The position numbers were made by a program, and so were the translations under genes. A model generated the notes under the pieces. The model ran no database searches, was not told where the DNA came from, and was given only the letters and a program-made list of their open reading frames with translations. This document shows positions 10,290 through 21,445 of a stretch of DNA of 64,000 bases, one piece after another. The stretch comes from Taxillus chinensis. Taxonomy: Eukaryota; Streptophyta; Magnoliopsida; Santalales; Loranthaceae. How positions within the stretch are numbered: the stretch's first letter is position 1; each line of letters starts with the position of its first letter. The stretch is from contig CM042087.1 of the NCBI GenBank assembly GCA_023512835.1, forward strand, positions 21,023,260 to 21,087,259. Direction: 5' to 3'.

Positions 10290-11544
10290 TGGTTGAGTAA
10301 ATTGTTTTCGTGTTGGAATGTGTATTTTGTATGTGGAGAGCCATGGACAATAAAGTATGCACTTTTGGATGACTTTTAATTTAAGTAATTAAAGTGTATT
10401 ATGCTTTGGTTTATTCATGTCTGTACCTTGTGAATGAGATCACCATGTTACTGGAGCTGGCATTTGAATATTAAATGAGCATGACATATTATGATTGACC
10501 TTAGTGGCCCTTAAAGTTGAGGGCAAAAGAAAATACAAAAAAAAATGAGATCGATAGCCTCTTTCTAGCCCTTGAGTGACATTTTTGGGTATGGGTAATA
10601 GTTTGCTTTGCTCCTCTCTGCATTCAACATTAGTTATTTAATGGTAGGAGTTAAGTATGCATGATGACTACTTATTTGTGCTTAGTGCTTGGTGTTGGTG
10701 TCATTGTGCCATAAGAGGCCAAAGAGCCTTATGTGTCATGTAATGAAGGAATTGAGATACATTTTCTCTCCTTCCAGCAAAGAAAAAGGCAAGTAAAAAA
10801 AATAATAAAATAAAAGGTGAGTATAAAAAAGAAGAGTGAATAATCCATCAAGGGAGAGCATAAAATGCAACCTTGTAAGGTTATTACTAAAAAGAAGTGT
10901 GAAAAAAGAGAGCCAAAAAAAAAAAAAAAAAAAAAGAGAATATGTTCGGAATAAAAGCCACAATGGCTTATTGTTTATATGTGTTTTTATTTTCGTGTTG
11001 CAGCCATAATGGCTAAGTGTTTTTGTTTTACAATTTGTTAGAAAGTGTGAGCTTAAATCTTTAGCTCCAAGTGTTTATCAGTAAGTAGAATAGAGTGTGT
11101 GTTTTCTTTAATGAGCACGGTTTGGAACTCCCATGTATGCTTGGCAAGAACTTAAGCAATAGCTAATGGAAAATGTAGTGAGGAGTTTTTCTACCCCTAT
11201 TTTTGTTAGGTATTGATCTTGGGCTTGAGCATGAGAGAAAAGAAAAGTTATATCTGAGGGAGGCAGTTCTGACCTTGGTGAGGACTTTAAGGGTAGTTAA
11301 GTTCTATTTTAGCATGGAATGCTTATTGATATCTGATTTTTAGTAATGAGACTGCATGGTTGTTGGACTTAAAGGTATGAACATGAATGAGCTAAATTAT
11401 AATTCGTTATGATAAGGTTGCATACTTAGGAAACTTGACTCTTTTGTTTGTTATTTTATTTTTTCTTCATGTTTGAATGAGTGTTTGTTTTCTTTTTGCT
11501 GATTGTGTTTTTGCTTGAGGACAAGCAACGGTTCAAGTGTGGTG
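10290..11544 (+). other. Non-coding 3' region with polypurine-type signal, opposite to Athila-1
   Basis: I find no gene here. The stretch is A/T-rich and contains an A-run (10915-10935). It ends with GCTTGAGGACAAGCAACGG, then TTCAAGTGTGGTG (about 11511-11543). That block is typical of the sequence directly before the 3' LTR of Athila-like elements. It points in the plus direction while Athila-1 points the other way, and it stops exactly where the broken Athila-1 integrase begins. It could be an inverted copy of the 3' region of Athila-1 or part of another element. Confidence 0.45.
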
Positions 11545-12290
11545 TATTTTGTAGGATCTTTGCCACCGCTCTTTGCACTCCCAAATGGCCAGCATAGTCA
11601 GATGAATGACAATGCCTCAGTATGCGGTCCACTTCCTCTTTTGGCACATATTTTCTAATGATCTGATCAGCACATTGCCTGTAGAGGACAGGCTCATCCC
11701 AAATGTATCTTCTTGTATTAAAGAAGAACCTCTTCTTTTGCTGATAAGTGAACTCGGTAGGTACATAGTCGCATGCATGGTAGTTCACTATATCAGCAAA
11801 CCACGGCGTCTGTGCTTCAGCTACAAAGAGCTGCTCATCAGGGAAGGTGTCAGAAATAGTAGAACCTTTAGTGCTACCTTCCCCTGGCACCAACCTCGAT
11901 AAATGGTCTGCCACAGTGTTGGAAGTCCCCTTAGAGTCTTTAATCTCTAGGTCAAACTCCTGGAGTAACAAAACCCATCTGATCAACCTAGGTTTAGCAT
12001 CCTTCTTGCTGAACAAGTATCTCAAGGCCGCGTGGTCGGTGTAAACAATGACCTTAGTTCCCAATAAATACGACCGAAATTTATCGCAAGCAAACACCAC
12101 AGCGAGTAACTCCTTCTCTATAGTAGTGTAATTGAGTTGGGCCTCGTTGAGTGTACGACTGGCATAATATATTGCCCTGAAAACCTTGTCCTGTTTGTGC
12201 CCAAGCACCGCTCCGATCGCAAAATCGCTGGCATTACACATCCGTTCAAAAGGTTGGTTCCAATCTGGAGCCACAATTACCAGGCGTTGA
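11545..12290 (-). pseudogene. Athila-1 RNase H and truncated integrase N-terminus
   Basis: RNase H degrades the RNA strand during reverse transcription; integrase inserts the cDNA. On the minus strand the frame contains [12 protein letters not shown] (the first catalytic Asp of the usual CDAS motif is Asn here), [31 protein letters not shown] and VADHLSRL, all RNase H landmarks. The integrase zinc-finger start follows ([13 protein letters not shown]) and is cut after AVAKILQ at 11545. Beyond that the open frame only reads foreign sequence. The Asp-to-Asn change and the missing integrase core make it inactive. Confidence 0.8.
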
Positions 12291-13480
12291 GATTAATCTC
12301 TCTTCCAGGATAGTGAAGGCATGTAGGCAATCCTCGGAAAAAATGAAAGGTGTGTCCTTTTCCAGTAGCATGCTAAAGGGCTTTGCCACTTTAGAAAAAT
12401 CTCTCGATAAAGCGTCGGTAAAATCCAGCATGACCCAAGAAACTTCGGACACCCTTCACATTCAGCGGCGGAGGTAAACTCTCAATAGTAGAGATTTTTG
12501 CTCTATCTACCTCCAGCCCAGCAACAGAAACTTTATGGCTGAGGACGATACCCTCTTTGACCATAAAATGACACTTTTCCCAGTTCAACACTAGGTCTTT
12601 TTCTTCACAACGGATTAGTACTATTTCCAAATTCTTTAAACATGTGGAGAAGGAGGACCCAAATACCGAGAAGTTGTTCATAAACACCTCCATTATATCC
12701 TCCACTAATCCCTGGAAGATCGCCATCATACACCTCGAAATGTAGCAGGTGCATTACATACACCGAACGGCATCCTTTTGAAGGCAAACGTGCCAAACGG
12801 GCACGTGAATGTTGTCTTCTCCTGATCCTCTGGTGCCACAGCAATCTGATTGTAGCCTGAATAGCCATCGAGGAAACAGTAATAAGGGTAGCCTACTAAC
12901 CGGTCCAGCATTTGATCAATGAAAGGCAATGGGAAATCGTCCTTGCGAGTCATTGTGTTTAATTTGCGGTAGTCAATACAAACACGCCACCCTGTCATAG
13001 TCCGGGAAGGAATGAGCTCATTTTTCTCATTTCTTATAACGGTCATACCCCCCCTTATTTGGAACCACATGCACCTGGACTCACCCATGGGCTGCCGGAG
13101 ATAGCGAAGATAATACCAGCTTTTCTCCACTTGAGAATTTCTTTGCCTACAACCTCTTTCATCGCAGGATTAAGCCTGCGCTGTCGTTCAATAGTGGGCG
13201 TGTGAGTCTCCTCCATCAAAATTTTGTGCATGCAAGTTGCTGGACTAATCCCTTTAATATCATCAATTGTCCATCTGAAAGCCTTCTTATGACTTCTGAG
13301 TACCCTAAGCAGTTGCTGGCTTTCTTCAACAGTTAGTGATGTAGCAACTATTACTGGGTACCTTCCTGTTGTATCTAAAAATTCATATTTTAGATGTTCA
13401 GGGAGTTGTTTCAGTTCTAGAAGTTGTTCTTTAAGTGTAGAAGGTTCGTCGGATATTGAAGGTTGCTCCTCAACTTGCTC
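12291..13480 (-). pseudogene. Athila-1 reverse transcriptase
   Basis: The frames, read on the minus strand, cover the whole RT: KKAFRWTIDDIKGISPATC and RRLNPAMKEVVGKEILKW at the N-end (about 13290-13120), WRVCIDYRKLNTMTRKDDFP, FLDGYSGYNQIAV, CPFGTFAFKRMPFGVCNAPA, then EVFMNNFSVFG and the thumb with VRSFLGHAGFYRRFI. The catalytic YxDD box reads FMNN, so both metal-binding aspartates are replaced by asparagine. Frame changes occur near 13090, 12728 and 12430. Family and order fit Athila-like gypsy pol; the enzyme is dead. Confidence 0.85.
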
Positions 13481-13711
13481 AACCTCAGCTTCCAGTTCTT
13501 CTTCCTTGCTTAGTTCAGCAAATTCAACCTACTACAGCTCGTGGTCAAGGCTCTTGGTGATTATGTTCTCTTCAAAGTATTCTTCCATGAAGTTTGCTAT
13601 GTCATCCACCCAAAAGAGCTTGAATAGTCATCGCACCTTCTCATTGCTTTCTCCATATTAAATACCACTGCCTCTTCATCCACATGAAGAGTCAGCTCTC
13701 CTGAACTCACA

Positions 13712-14464
13712 TCAATGAGTGCACACTGTTCTCAGAAATGGTCTACCCAAAATGAGCTGCACTCCTCTGTCCTCTGCCATGTCTAGCACCACAAAGTCAG
13801 CAGGGAAAATGAACTTATCCACCCTCACTAATATATCTTCTATAATCCCCTCTGGCTTCCCAATGGATCGGTCAGCGAACTGAAGGGAAATGGATGTGGA
13901 CTTCATCCCTTGCAGGCCTAATCTTCTGTATATTGACTTTGGTATTAAATTTATACTTGCCCACAAATCGCAAAGAGCTTGCTCCAAGTGTGAGCTCCCG
14001 ATCATGCAGGACAACGTGAAGCTACCCGGATCCTTAAGCTTTGGTGATAGCTTGTGCTGCACCACAGCACTAATCTCATTGGTGAGCACTACCGTTTCGC
14101 AATGTTCGTAGTGTTTCTTGTTGGACAGCAAGTCTTTTAGGAATTTGACATACCTGGGCATCTGCTCTAAAGCTTCAACGAAGGGAATGTTCACTTCCAA
14201 CTTCTTGAACATCTCTAAAAATTTGCAGAATTGAGCGTCCATCTTTTGCTTCCTTAGCCTCTGATGATAAGGCATAGGAGGCTGATAAGGTGCTGGCTTT
14301 ACATTTTTAGGTTGACTAGCTGCCACCTTTTCCTTCTCTTTGCTGCCTAGCACCGCTCTTTGCCCATTCTTCTTCGTTATCTTTTTTTGATTCTGCCACA
14401 GTATTCTGTTCTCCATTGTCAATTGAGGTTTCCTCTCTTTCTTTAGGCTGAAGCACTTTCCCAT
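13712..14464 (-). pseudogene. Athila-1 aspartic protease region
   Basis: This frame is the pol N-terminal part that would cleave the Gag-Pol polyprotein. It has a basic Gln-rich start, then FCKFLEMFKKLEVNIPFVEAL, MPRYVKFLKDLLSNKK, and the protease itself: CDLWASINLIPKSIYRRLG (the usual CDLGAS, with Gly replaced by Trp next to the catalytic Asp) and VQLILGRPFLRT near the end. The LILGRPFL flap/C-terminal motif is intact. The Gly-to-Trp change in the D-x-G-A/S triplet would be expected to wreck the active site. Upstream (14465-14806) I see only degraded linker. Confidence 0.8.
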
Positions 14465-14806
14465 TTCAGAGCATAATAGCCTTACAGTGCTCTCTTGGGT
14501 TAACTTCAGTGTTGCCTGGGAAACTGTTTGATGAAGAGGGTTTCACTGCATTTGCTAGTTGACCTATTTGCTGTTCTATATTCTTCATAGCTGTTTCCTA
14601 GGTCTTGAACAAAGGTGGTAAGGGATTTAATTCGTGTTTCTCCTCTGCTCAACCGGTCAGTTGCCTGCTTAGCAAATTGGTAGAAAAAATTCCTTATTTC
14701 TTCATTTTTGGCTTTCTCTTTGTCCTCCTCCTTCTGCTGTGGAGGTCTTTGAAATCCTAGAGGGAGTTAATTATTAGGCTGAGATCCTTCACCATAGTGT
14801 GGCACT

Positions 14807-15959
14807 CTATAGGTTTGAGCTTTGCTCTACCCTCGCCACACATATGGTTACCGAGCACTTCCCTGCCCTTGCCGAGAGTCGATAATTATTTGAGGAGGCA
14901 GAATTTTGATATTGGCGCTGATATCCACCTTTGTTTCCAATATACAAAGCATCCTCTTGAGTTGGGTCTGATGTGCTTTCTCCTCCAGTACTTTGTTCTG
15001 CTCTCCCTTCCATCCGTACAGACATGACTGACATTTGTTTAGTCAGCATGTTCATCTTTTTTGTTAACTCATCAAGCTGGTTCGAGTTAGAAACTGCAGC
15101 TATAGACTCGATTTGGAATGTGTTTTTCTGTTAGTGGACCATTGGCAATTTGACATTGCCATCCTCTTAAGCAACTCCACCGCATTTGCCCGTTCCATCA
15201 TCATGAAGGCTCCACCAGCTGTTGCATCAACCTTGTTTCTGATTGAAGGTTGCAAGCCTATGAAGAAGGACTCTACCAACAACCATTCTAGTCTTCCATG
15301 GTTAGGACAACGCCTAACCAAGTTCTTGAACCTCTCCCATGCTTCATAGAGAGATTCATCCGTGTGCTGGCTGAATTGGCTTATTTGGCTCCTTAGGTGC
15401 ATCACTCTTGTAGGCGGGAAGTATTTTGAAAGAAATTTCTCCACCATTTGATCCCAGGTAGTAATGCTCCCTGTTGGTAAAGACTGGAACCAGCTCAGCG
15501 CTCTATCCCACAACGAAAAGGGAAAGAGTCGCAGCTTTATCGCGTCATCTGTTACACCATTGATTTTGATCATGTCACATATTTGCAAGAATCTCACTAG
15601 ATGATTGTGAGGATCATCCAACACTGATCCTCGAAATGTTTCTTGCCCAACCATCTGCAGCAGCGTAGGCTTCAGCTCAAAGTTATTTGGTTGGACCAGC
15701 ACCCTTCTAATACATGAGTACTCATCTAAAAGTATAGGTCTAGCATAATCCATAAAGGTCCTAGGCTGATAACCTCCTGGCCATTGTGTCCCTGATCTTC
15801 TCTTGCTCTATTTTCAGCCATAATTTCTTCACACAAGGTATTTAAGCCTTCCAACTGATATTCAGCTGCAGCTAACACCCTATGAGCCCTTCGCTGCTCA
15901 CGTAACGTCCGTTCGATTTCGTGATTGTATGGCAACAACTCTCCTCGAGTTTGACGCAT
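14807..15959 (-). pseudogene. Athila-1 gag
   Basis: It starts at ATG 15959 (MRQTRGELLPYNHEIERTLR) and shifts frame near 15740. The capsid part contains IKINGVTDDAIKLRLFPFSL, RALSWFQSLPTGSITTWDQM, KFLSKYFPPTRVMHLRSQI and ESLYEAWERFKNLVRRCPNHG, a textbook Retrotrans_gag layout. A Gln/Gly-rich tail extends to about 14807 with no recognisable CCHC knuckle. The start lies about 190 bases downstream of the PBS. Breaks near 15740 and 15100 disrupt it. Confidence 0.8.
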
Positions 15960-16122
15960 ACACTGAGGAATTTAATCGAACACCTACAAGCACCCCTGAA
16001 AAATAGCAAAAATAGAGAAACACCGGGTAACTCCGCACTAGTAAAACAGAAAATTAAAAATCCAAATCACAAATAAAGTTAAGCACCTAATGTCACATAA
16101 TCCTAACAACATTTGGCTTGCC

Positions 16123-16140
16123 TCCTCGGCAACGGCATCA
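16123..16140 (-). other. Primer-binding site of Athila-1
   Basis: On the minus strand the sequence right after the LTR reads TGATGCCGTTGCCGAGGA. It resembles the TGGCGCCGTTGCCGGGGA site used by Athila-type elements (an Asp-tRNA-type primer) with a few substitutions. Its place, a few bases from the LTR end at 16147, fixes the 5' LTR on the right. Confidence 0.7.
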
Positions 16141-16146
16141 AAAACT

Positions 16147-17850
16147 TGACTTGAAAAAATTTGTGTCCATAGGTTTCGCAGCAAGTGCACTGGTCAAGTA
16201 ATAAAATGGAGTATTAAGACTCCGGTTGTTGAACCCACAGGGAGGTAGCTGATGTTGTTAAGCAGCAAGCACTAAGCTAACAAGTTGAATTTATGTTTGG
16301 ACGATTGATTTTTGAGTTTTAAATTAAAGTATAAGTCTTAAACATGCAAAATGCAGAAACTATTGAGATTGTAACACCATTCGAAGATAACAATGAATTA
16401 AAGCATCTAATGTCACAATTTCACCACTCGATGCCTGATAATACTCTGGTTATGGTACTTGCTTAAAAACATTTAATTAATTCCAAGTTTATAATGGTCA
16501 TCACCCAGTGCCCTAACACTTGGTCCATGAAAAGGGAAGTTTAAGTCTTTTAAACCATTTGGCCCATGAGAATAAAAGTGTTCAAAGGAAAACAACCAAT
16601 TCAACAGATACAGATTTGGTCCATCATGTAATGTCAAATCTAGTTCATCAAATTCTACCGTAGACAAGGGTTGAGATAGTCTAACCATGCATACATCAGA
16701 CTTTGCATTAAAATATTAATGAACTAATTAAAAATCCAGCATTTCATATAACAACAAACAAAATTCTATAATCCAGGAATATTACAAGACCTTGGGGGCT
16801 ACATTGCTCCCCCTAGAAATAAGGTTTTACCCCATAATCATTCTCACAATCATAATAAACCCGGAATAACACATGATTACGGACCGGTGAGAGAGAGAGA
16901 GGAATAGATATGATTAACGGCCCCAACACTTCTCCTTCTCTGCGCCTACCCCTTGCCGTCAAACTCAAAAGTCGCTTTTATCTCCAAGAACGTCTCTCTC
17001 TATCCTCTATCTGCGTCTCTGCTCCAAGAATCTTCGCGTTTCAACCTTCCTAGCCTCCTTTTATAGGGCTACAGGTATTGTATAAAGTGTGTCCTAGTGC
17101 CAGCTGTTGTCGCTACCAAAACGACGTAGTTTTGGTAAGTGACCCTTATTCTTCATTCAAACCTTAAAAACACTTAAACCAAGTAGAATTTGATCAAGCT
17201 CCAAAAGAGAAAAATCATCAGCAGAACAAAACAAAGGTGACTATACAAAAACATTCTTGCCCGTGACAAAGGTCATTATCACAGGCACCTCCAAATGGTC
17301 TGAAACTTTTATGAGAGATAGATGACATCATTTGGAGCAACTTTTGTGCTGCGCGTGAGATCATATGAGGCCTCCTACAAGGTCAAAAAAATCAAATCCC
17401 AATATCAGATGCAAAATATTTTGTTGTCCTTTTGCTCTGAAACGTTTATGGGAGGTAGAGGGAATCATTTGGAGTAACTTTCCCTTCTGCACGTGATATT
17501 GTTAAGGCCATCTTCATGGTCCAAAAAATCAAAATGTGCTTGCTCAGCACTGATAGTGTGAAGAGACCTCTTGCAGCATTGTCGCTTGTAGCCTTCAAAA
17601 TGCCTCCTTTTAAGCTCATAAGTTGCCACAAGCTCCCTGTTTAGGAGATAGAGTAGTCTAGCTGATGACTAGAGAAGAAATCATCCAAAAACCTGCCCAA
17701 AACAGCTCAAAAACACATATATAACACAAGCAATGTCTTTCTAGGGGTTAAAGCAAATATATATATGAAATATGGTACTAAACAAGCTCTAAACATGCTC
17801 TTAAACACCCTAAATAGGCTATAAAATAATAGCATAAATGCACATTATCA
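16147..17850 (-). repeat. 5' LTR of Athila-1
   Basis: A 1.70-kb repeat. On the minus strand it begins TGATAATGTGCATTTATGC at 17850 and ends at 16147, next to the PBS. The outer edge is followed by the target-site copy CACAA (17851-17855). It shares its last 170 bases with the remnant at 6872. It carries a TATA-type promoter with an upstream palindrome (17058-17137). The short frames inside it are not genes. Confidence 0.85.
17058..17137 (-). promoter_or_regulatory. Athila-1 LTR core promoter: TATA box and ACGT palindrome
   Basis: On the minus strand a TATA box CCCTATAAAAGG lies at about 17057-17068. Roughly 50 bases upstream is CCAAAACTACGTCGTTTTGG (17116-17135), a near-perfect palindrome centred on ACGT. 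The same core occurs directly upstream of TATA in the chromovirus LTRs of this window. Confidence 0.55.
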
Positions 17851-17855
17851 CACAA

Positions 17856-18417
17856 CAATCTAAACTTAAAATATATATCTCTCTCACACTTAACGACAAA
17901 AAATGGAGTTAGTCTGTTTCTCTGAAAGCATGGAATACACAGAATACAAGAAAAAAAGGATTCTTACACATTAAGATATAGATCTTCTGTAGAATTCAGC
18001 AAGGAGTTCTAATGCTAAAGAGAGAGAGACATAGAGAGAGAAAAAGAACTTCCAACTGCTGTGCGTGGCGTTGAACCAAGATCAAGATCAAACTTTGTGA
18101 TCCATCATATACTCTTGTTCACCCAAGATTCAGCACGATTATTTACTCTACCCTCAGTGTTGTTTTCCACAAATCAAAACTATCACGGACCATTCCTTAT
18201 ACAACTGAGATCTGTGAACAAGGAGCATTTACTACATCTTAGATTTGTCTGATAGTTCATAACTCATATTATCACTCAAATTACTACTGTCATCTTCTCT
18301 ATAAATACTTCCAACATAGTTATCCTTAGAAGTACGAAATACCAGCAAACAGTCTACCTTCGGTGCACGAAGAAAGTCTATTCACCCCCCCCCTCTAGAC
18401 TCACTTTGGGACCTATA
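17856..18417 (+). repeat. S 5' LTR, segment 3 (3' end)
   Basis: Here the copia LTR resumes after the Athila-1 insertion. TTAAAATATATATCTCTC and CACTTAACGA match the S2 LTR in reverse (about 1590-1625). It ends CTCTAGACTCACTTTGGGAC followed by CTATA at 18417, equivalent to GGGACCTACA in S2 with the final CA changed to TA. Confidence 0.8.
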
Positions 18418-18419
18418 AT

Positions 18420-18431
18420 TGGTATTAGAGC
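18420..18431 (+). other. Primer-binding site of copia element S
   Basis: TGGTATTAGAGC is one base off the plant initiator-Met tRNA site TGGTATCAGAGC. It lies two bases after the LTR end and about 30 bases before the gag start codon, as expected for a copia element. Confidence 0.8.
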
Positions 18432-18459
18432 AGTTCTACAACTCCGTAGAGATCTCTAA

Positions 18460-20072
18460 ATGGACGACATGGATTCCAGCAGTGCAGCTCTAGCTCCCGA
18501 GCACGCTCCAGCTCCTATTGAGGAAGTGGAAGCCAGTCGTGTTCCAGAAGAAGGAGCGACTGGAGATCAGGAGCAGGAAGAACTGAGTATCAGTAGCAAT
18601 AAGAAAGAACAAGAAGACTTCTACGACATCCTGCCTGGCTCATCCTCCCAAGTTCCTATGTGCACACCCACACGTTTCTCCAAATGGAAAACGTGAATGA
18701 GAGCACACCTCGACATACTTGACACCTATCTTTGGGAAACAATAAAGAACGGGCCTTTCACCCCAAAGAGTATGCAAAGAGGCCGGTTGATGACGAAGAC
18801 CCAGATAGCTGGTCTAAGGTGGAGTAGAGGAAATTAAAACTTGGCTTCAAGGCAAAAGCCATACTTTTCTTTGTGCTCGATGATGACATGTTCACGGATG
18901 TGCAAGACTTAGAGACAGCGAAGGAGGTATGGGACAAGCTATGTCTCATTTATGAAGGAGATGAACAGATTCAGGACAACAAGATATCCATGCTCAAACA
19001 GAGTATGAAGCATTCGAGATGTGAATCGAAGGAGTCACTTGACAGGTATCTATAAAAGGTTCACAGGTCTGATTCAACGAATGAAGACTTACAATGTTGA
19101 GATCTCTCGGAAGGACAAGAATGACAAATTTATGAGATCTCTACCCTTGAGACCGTTGATAAAGACATCGGCGATCCGTCACTGAAGGAATGGAAAACCT
19201 GTGCCTTGGAAGCATTATACGGGGACCTCAAGACGTTTGAAATGTAAAAGGAAGAACTTGAGGCATTTGAGAATCCTTTCAAGAAAAAGGAGAAGTGTGT
19301 TGCCTTTAAGGTGGCCGTTGTACTAACTTCGGGAAGAAGAAGAAGATGAAGTGAAGAACTTGTTTCATATAGTGCCTAAAATGAAGAGGTGGCATTTCTG
19401 ATCAAGAAACTGCTAAAGAAAAGGGGGGACTATAGGAGGAAAGCAAGGCAGTCATCCTCATCTTTCTCTAAGGGAAAAGATAAGAAGAAGTTGCAATGTT
19501 ACCATTACAACCGGCCCGGCCACTTTGCTGCAGACTATTATAAGCTGAAGAGGGAGAAAAAGGAGGCAGCTGAGCAGAAGAAGAAGACCAAATGCTCCTC
19601 AAGCAGAAAGGATGACAAGAGGAAGAAGGCTCTTGTCACCAACAAGTTTAACAGCGAAATTGAGGAGGAAGAAGAATTATCTGATGAGGAGAAGAAGGAA
19701 AAAGGTCTCATTTGCTTCATGGTTGACCATTCACCTCCCCTCATGGTAAGAACTTATGAACAGCTTTACATTGAATATGAAGAAACCTATAGAGCTCTTA
19801 AAGAAATAGAGGAACAATTTCTTCCTATGAAAGCCGATAAAGAAAGATATTATTCTAAACTGAAAAGGCTTTCATGTGAATATAGAGACTCTGTAGATGA
19901 CTATGAAAGAACCGAGAGAAGATTAAGAGCTGAAGTGAGTGAGACGAGAAGCACACATGATGATCTTTTGGACAAAGCTGGAGAATTGAAAATGGCTAAT
20001 AACGACATCGATAGGCTTGAAAAGGAACTAGTGAAACCAAAGCGAACCGGAAAAAGAAAGACAAATCGGTAA
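18460..20072 (+). pseudogene. Copia S gag with damaged zinc knuckle
   Basis: The frame starts at ATG 18460 (MDDMDSSSAALAPEHAP) and breaks near 18695, 18830, 19055 and 19320. The capsid part contains LKLGFKAKAILFFVLDDDMF-like sequence, then DLETAKEVWDKLCLIYEGDE and ISMLKQ, typical of UBN2/copia gag. The nucleocapsid part (about 19490-19545) reads CYHYNRPGHFAADYYKL where a CCHC knuckle is expected. The second and last cysteines are Tyr, so zinc binding is lost. A Lys/Glu-rich coiled-coil tail follows to 20072 (ERTERRLRAEVSETRSTHDD). Confidence 0.75.
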
Positions 20073-21052
20073 AAAGTGGCAAGATTCTACCGAGATTGCA
20101 GCTCACTTTAGGACCACTCCGGATGTTAAAGGTCTAGCCTTAGGTCTAGGCTTCTCTGAAGACCAAATAACCAAGGCCCAGGCTTACCCTGTGCGGACCA
20201 AGTGTCTTGCCGGCTTTGTTCCCGCTGGTAGTGTGCTTCTTGATTGTGGAAAGGAGGTACAAATGGTCGTTACTTGTCTAGCCAAACCTGTAACACCCGA
20301 ACTTAGAGATATGGGTACCATTGCATCTCGAGGATGTGATGCGGTAGTTGATCGGATGGAACTAAAAGTTGAACCTTTAGTGAACTTGTCCTCTACATCC
20401 CAATTCAAGGGTAAGGGTGTAGTATTGACGGAGACAAACTCAAGCGAGACTTATCGCTACGTTTGAGACCGGCTCATCCAAGCAAGGCTGTTTCCTCCAA
20501 GCTTAAGTTTGTCCCTGGTGGTAGAGTTAAGAACGGTCTAGGATATGTGAGAGAACTTAGGAAGCCTCTTAACACTCTACCCAAACCCTAGAGACAAAAT
20601 GTTTAACCCAATCCTGTTAATCGCCCCATCCTGTGTGAAGTTGGACGCCTTTCCTATCGGTGTAGGTTCTACCCTGAGTATCATAAGAATGAGATTGCCA
20701 CGAAATCAGGGTAAGCCTTAAACAATTACACATCACCGAAAATCTGCAACCTCATAACTCGAGATAGGAAGAACAAAGCAACCAAGCACACACAGGTTAC
20801 CTCACCAAAGAACACAACTACTAAACTTGTGAAGAAAAATGTTAACTCTGTGCCTAGTAAAGCTGCCAAGAGTAACCATAAGGAAGGAGAATATACAAAG
20901 AGCCCAAAGAACAAATTGCTAACAAATTTAATGAGGGATCGCATAAGTTAGCATGGAAAATCAAATCATCACCGACTTATTGGAAACCAAAATTGTTAAC
21001 TGTAGTTTTCACTTACCCAAGGCCCAAGCATAATTGGGCCCTCAAGACTTAG
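20073..21052 (+). other. Degraded gag-pol linker of copia S
   Basis: I recognise no domain here. Several short frames (for example 20191-20466) are interrupted, and the content suits the long gag C-terminal region of SIRE-like elements. It bridges the gag tail and the protease motif at about 21125. I would not annotate separate genes. Confidence 0.45.
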
Positions 21053-21445
21053 TTGCTTGTTGTGCAGGAACAAGTACATAAAGCTGAAAGTAGCCACCGG
21101 GAACAAAAGATCAATTCCAGCCAATGGTACCTTGACAGTGCCTGTTCTGCACACATGACAGATGATGCCTCTCTGTTGAGTGAAGTAAGGGAGGTTGCAG
21201 CATCATCTATCACATTCGGGATAACAAAAAGGGTAAGATTGTTGGTAGGGGTACTCTCTCTAATGGTTCTGTTTCAATTCAAAATGTATCTGTTGTTCAA
21301 GGTCTCAAACATAACCTGTTGAGCATAAGTCAATTGTGTGACAAGGGTTATGAAGTGTTATTCACTAAACACACCTACACAGTTATAAATCCTGTCTCCA
21401 AAGAGGTAAAAGCTGAATGGACATAGACAAGGCAATGTCTATAAA
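21053..21445 (+). pseudogene. Copia S aspartic protease
   Basis: WYLDSACSAHMTDD (about 21124-21165) is the copia protease active-site motif; the catalytic Asp-Ser-Ala is intact and the usual MTGD is MTDD. A frameshift near 21230 moves the continuation (GRGTLSNGSVSIQNV, LKHNLLSISQLCDKGYEV) to another frame, followed by a stop at about 21424. The protease would process Gag-Pol. The neighbours on each side, gag tail and integrase, are in copia order. Confidence 0.8.

Larger units (their letters stand above)
6872..17850 (-). mobile_element. Athila-like Ty3/gypsy retrotransposon (Athila-1), internally rearranged
   Basis: The insertion is framed by TG...CA ends and a perfect 5-bp duplication CACAA (6867-6871 and 17851-17855) inside the copia LTR. 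Read on the minus strand: 5' LTR 17850-16147, PBS, gag (15959-14807), protease (14464-13712), RT and RNase H (about 13480-11800), and a broken integrase start ending at 11545. The part that should hold the rest of integrase, the third ORF and most of the 3' LTR is replaced by foreign plus-strand DNA (7045-11544). Only about 173 bp of the 3' LTR remain at the left edge. Confidence 0.75.

Noticed and set aside
18420..18431. tRNA gene fragments at the PBS sites
   Set aside because: Only 12-18 bases match and they sit at LTR ends; no cloverleaf surrounds them.
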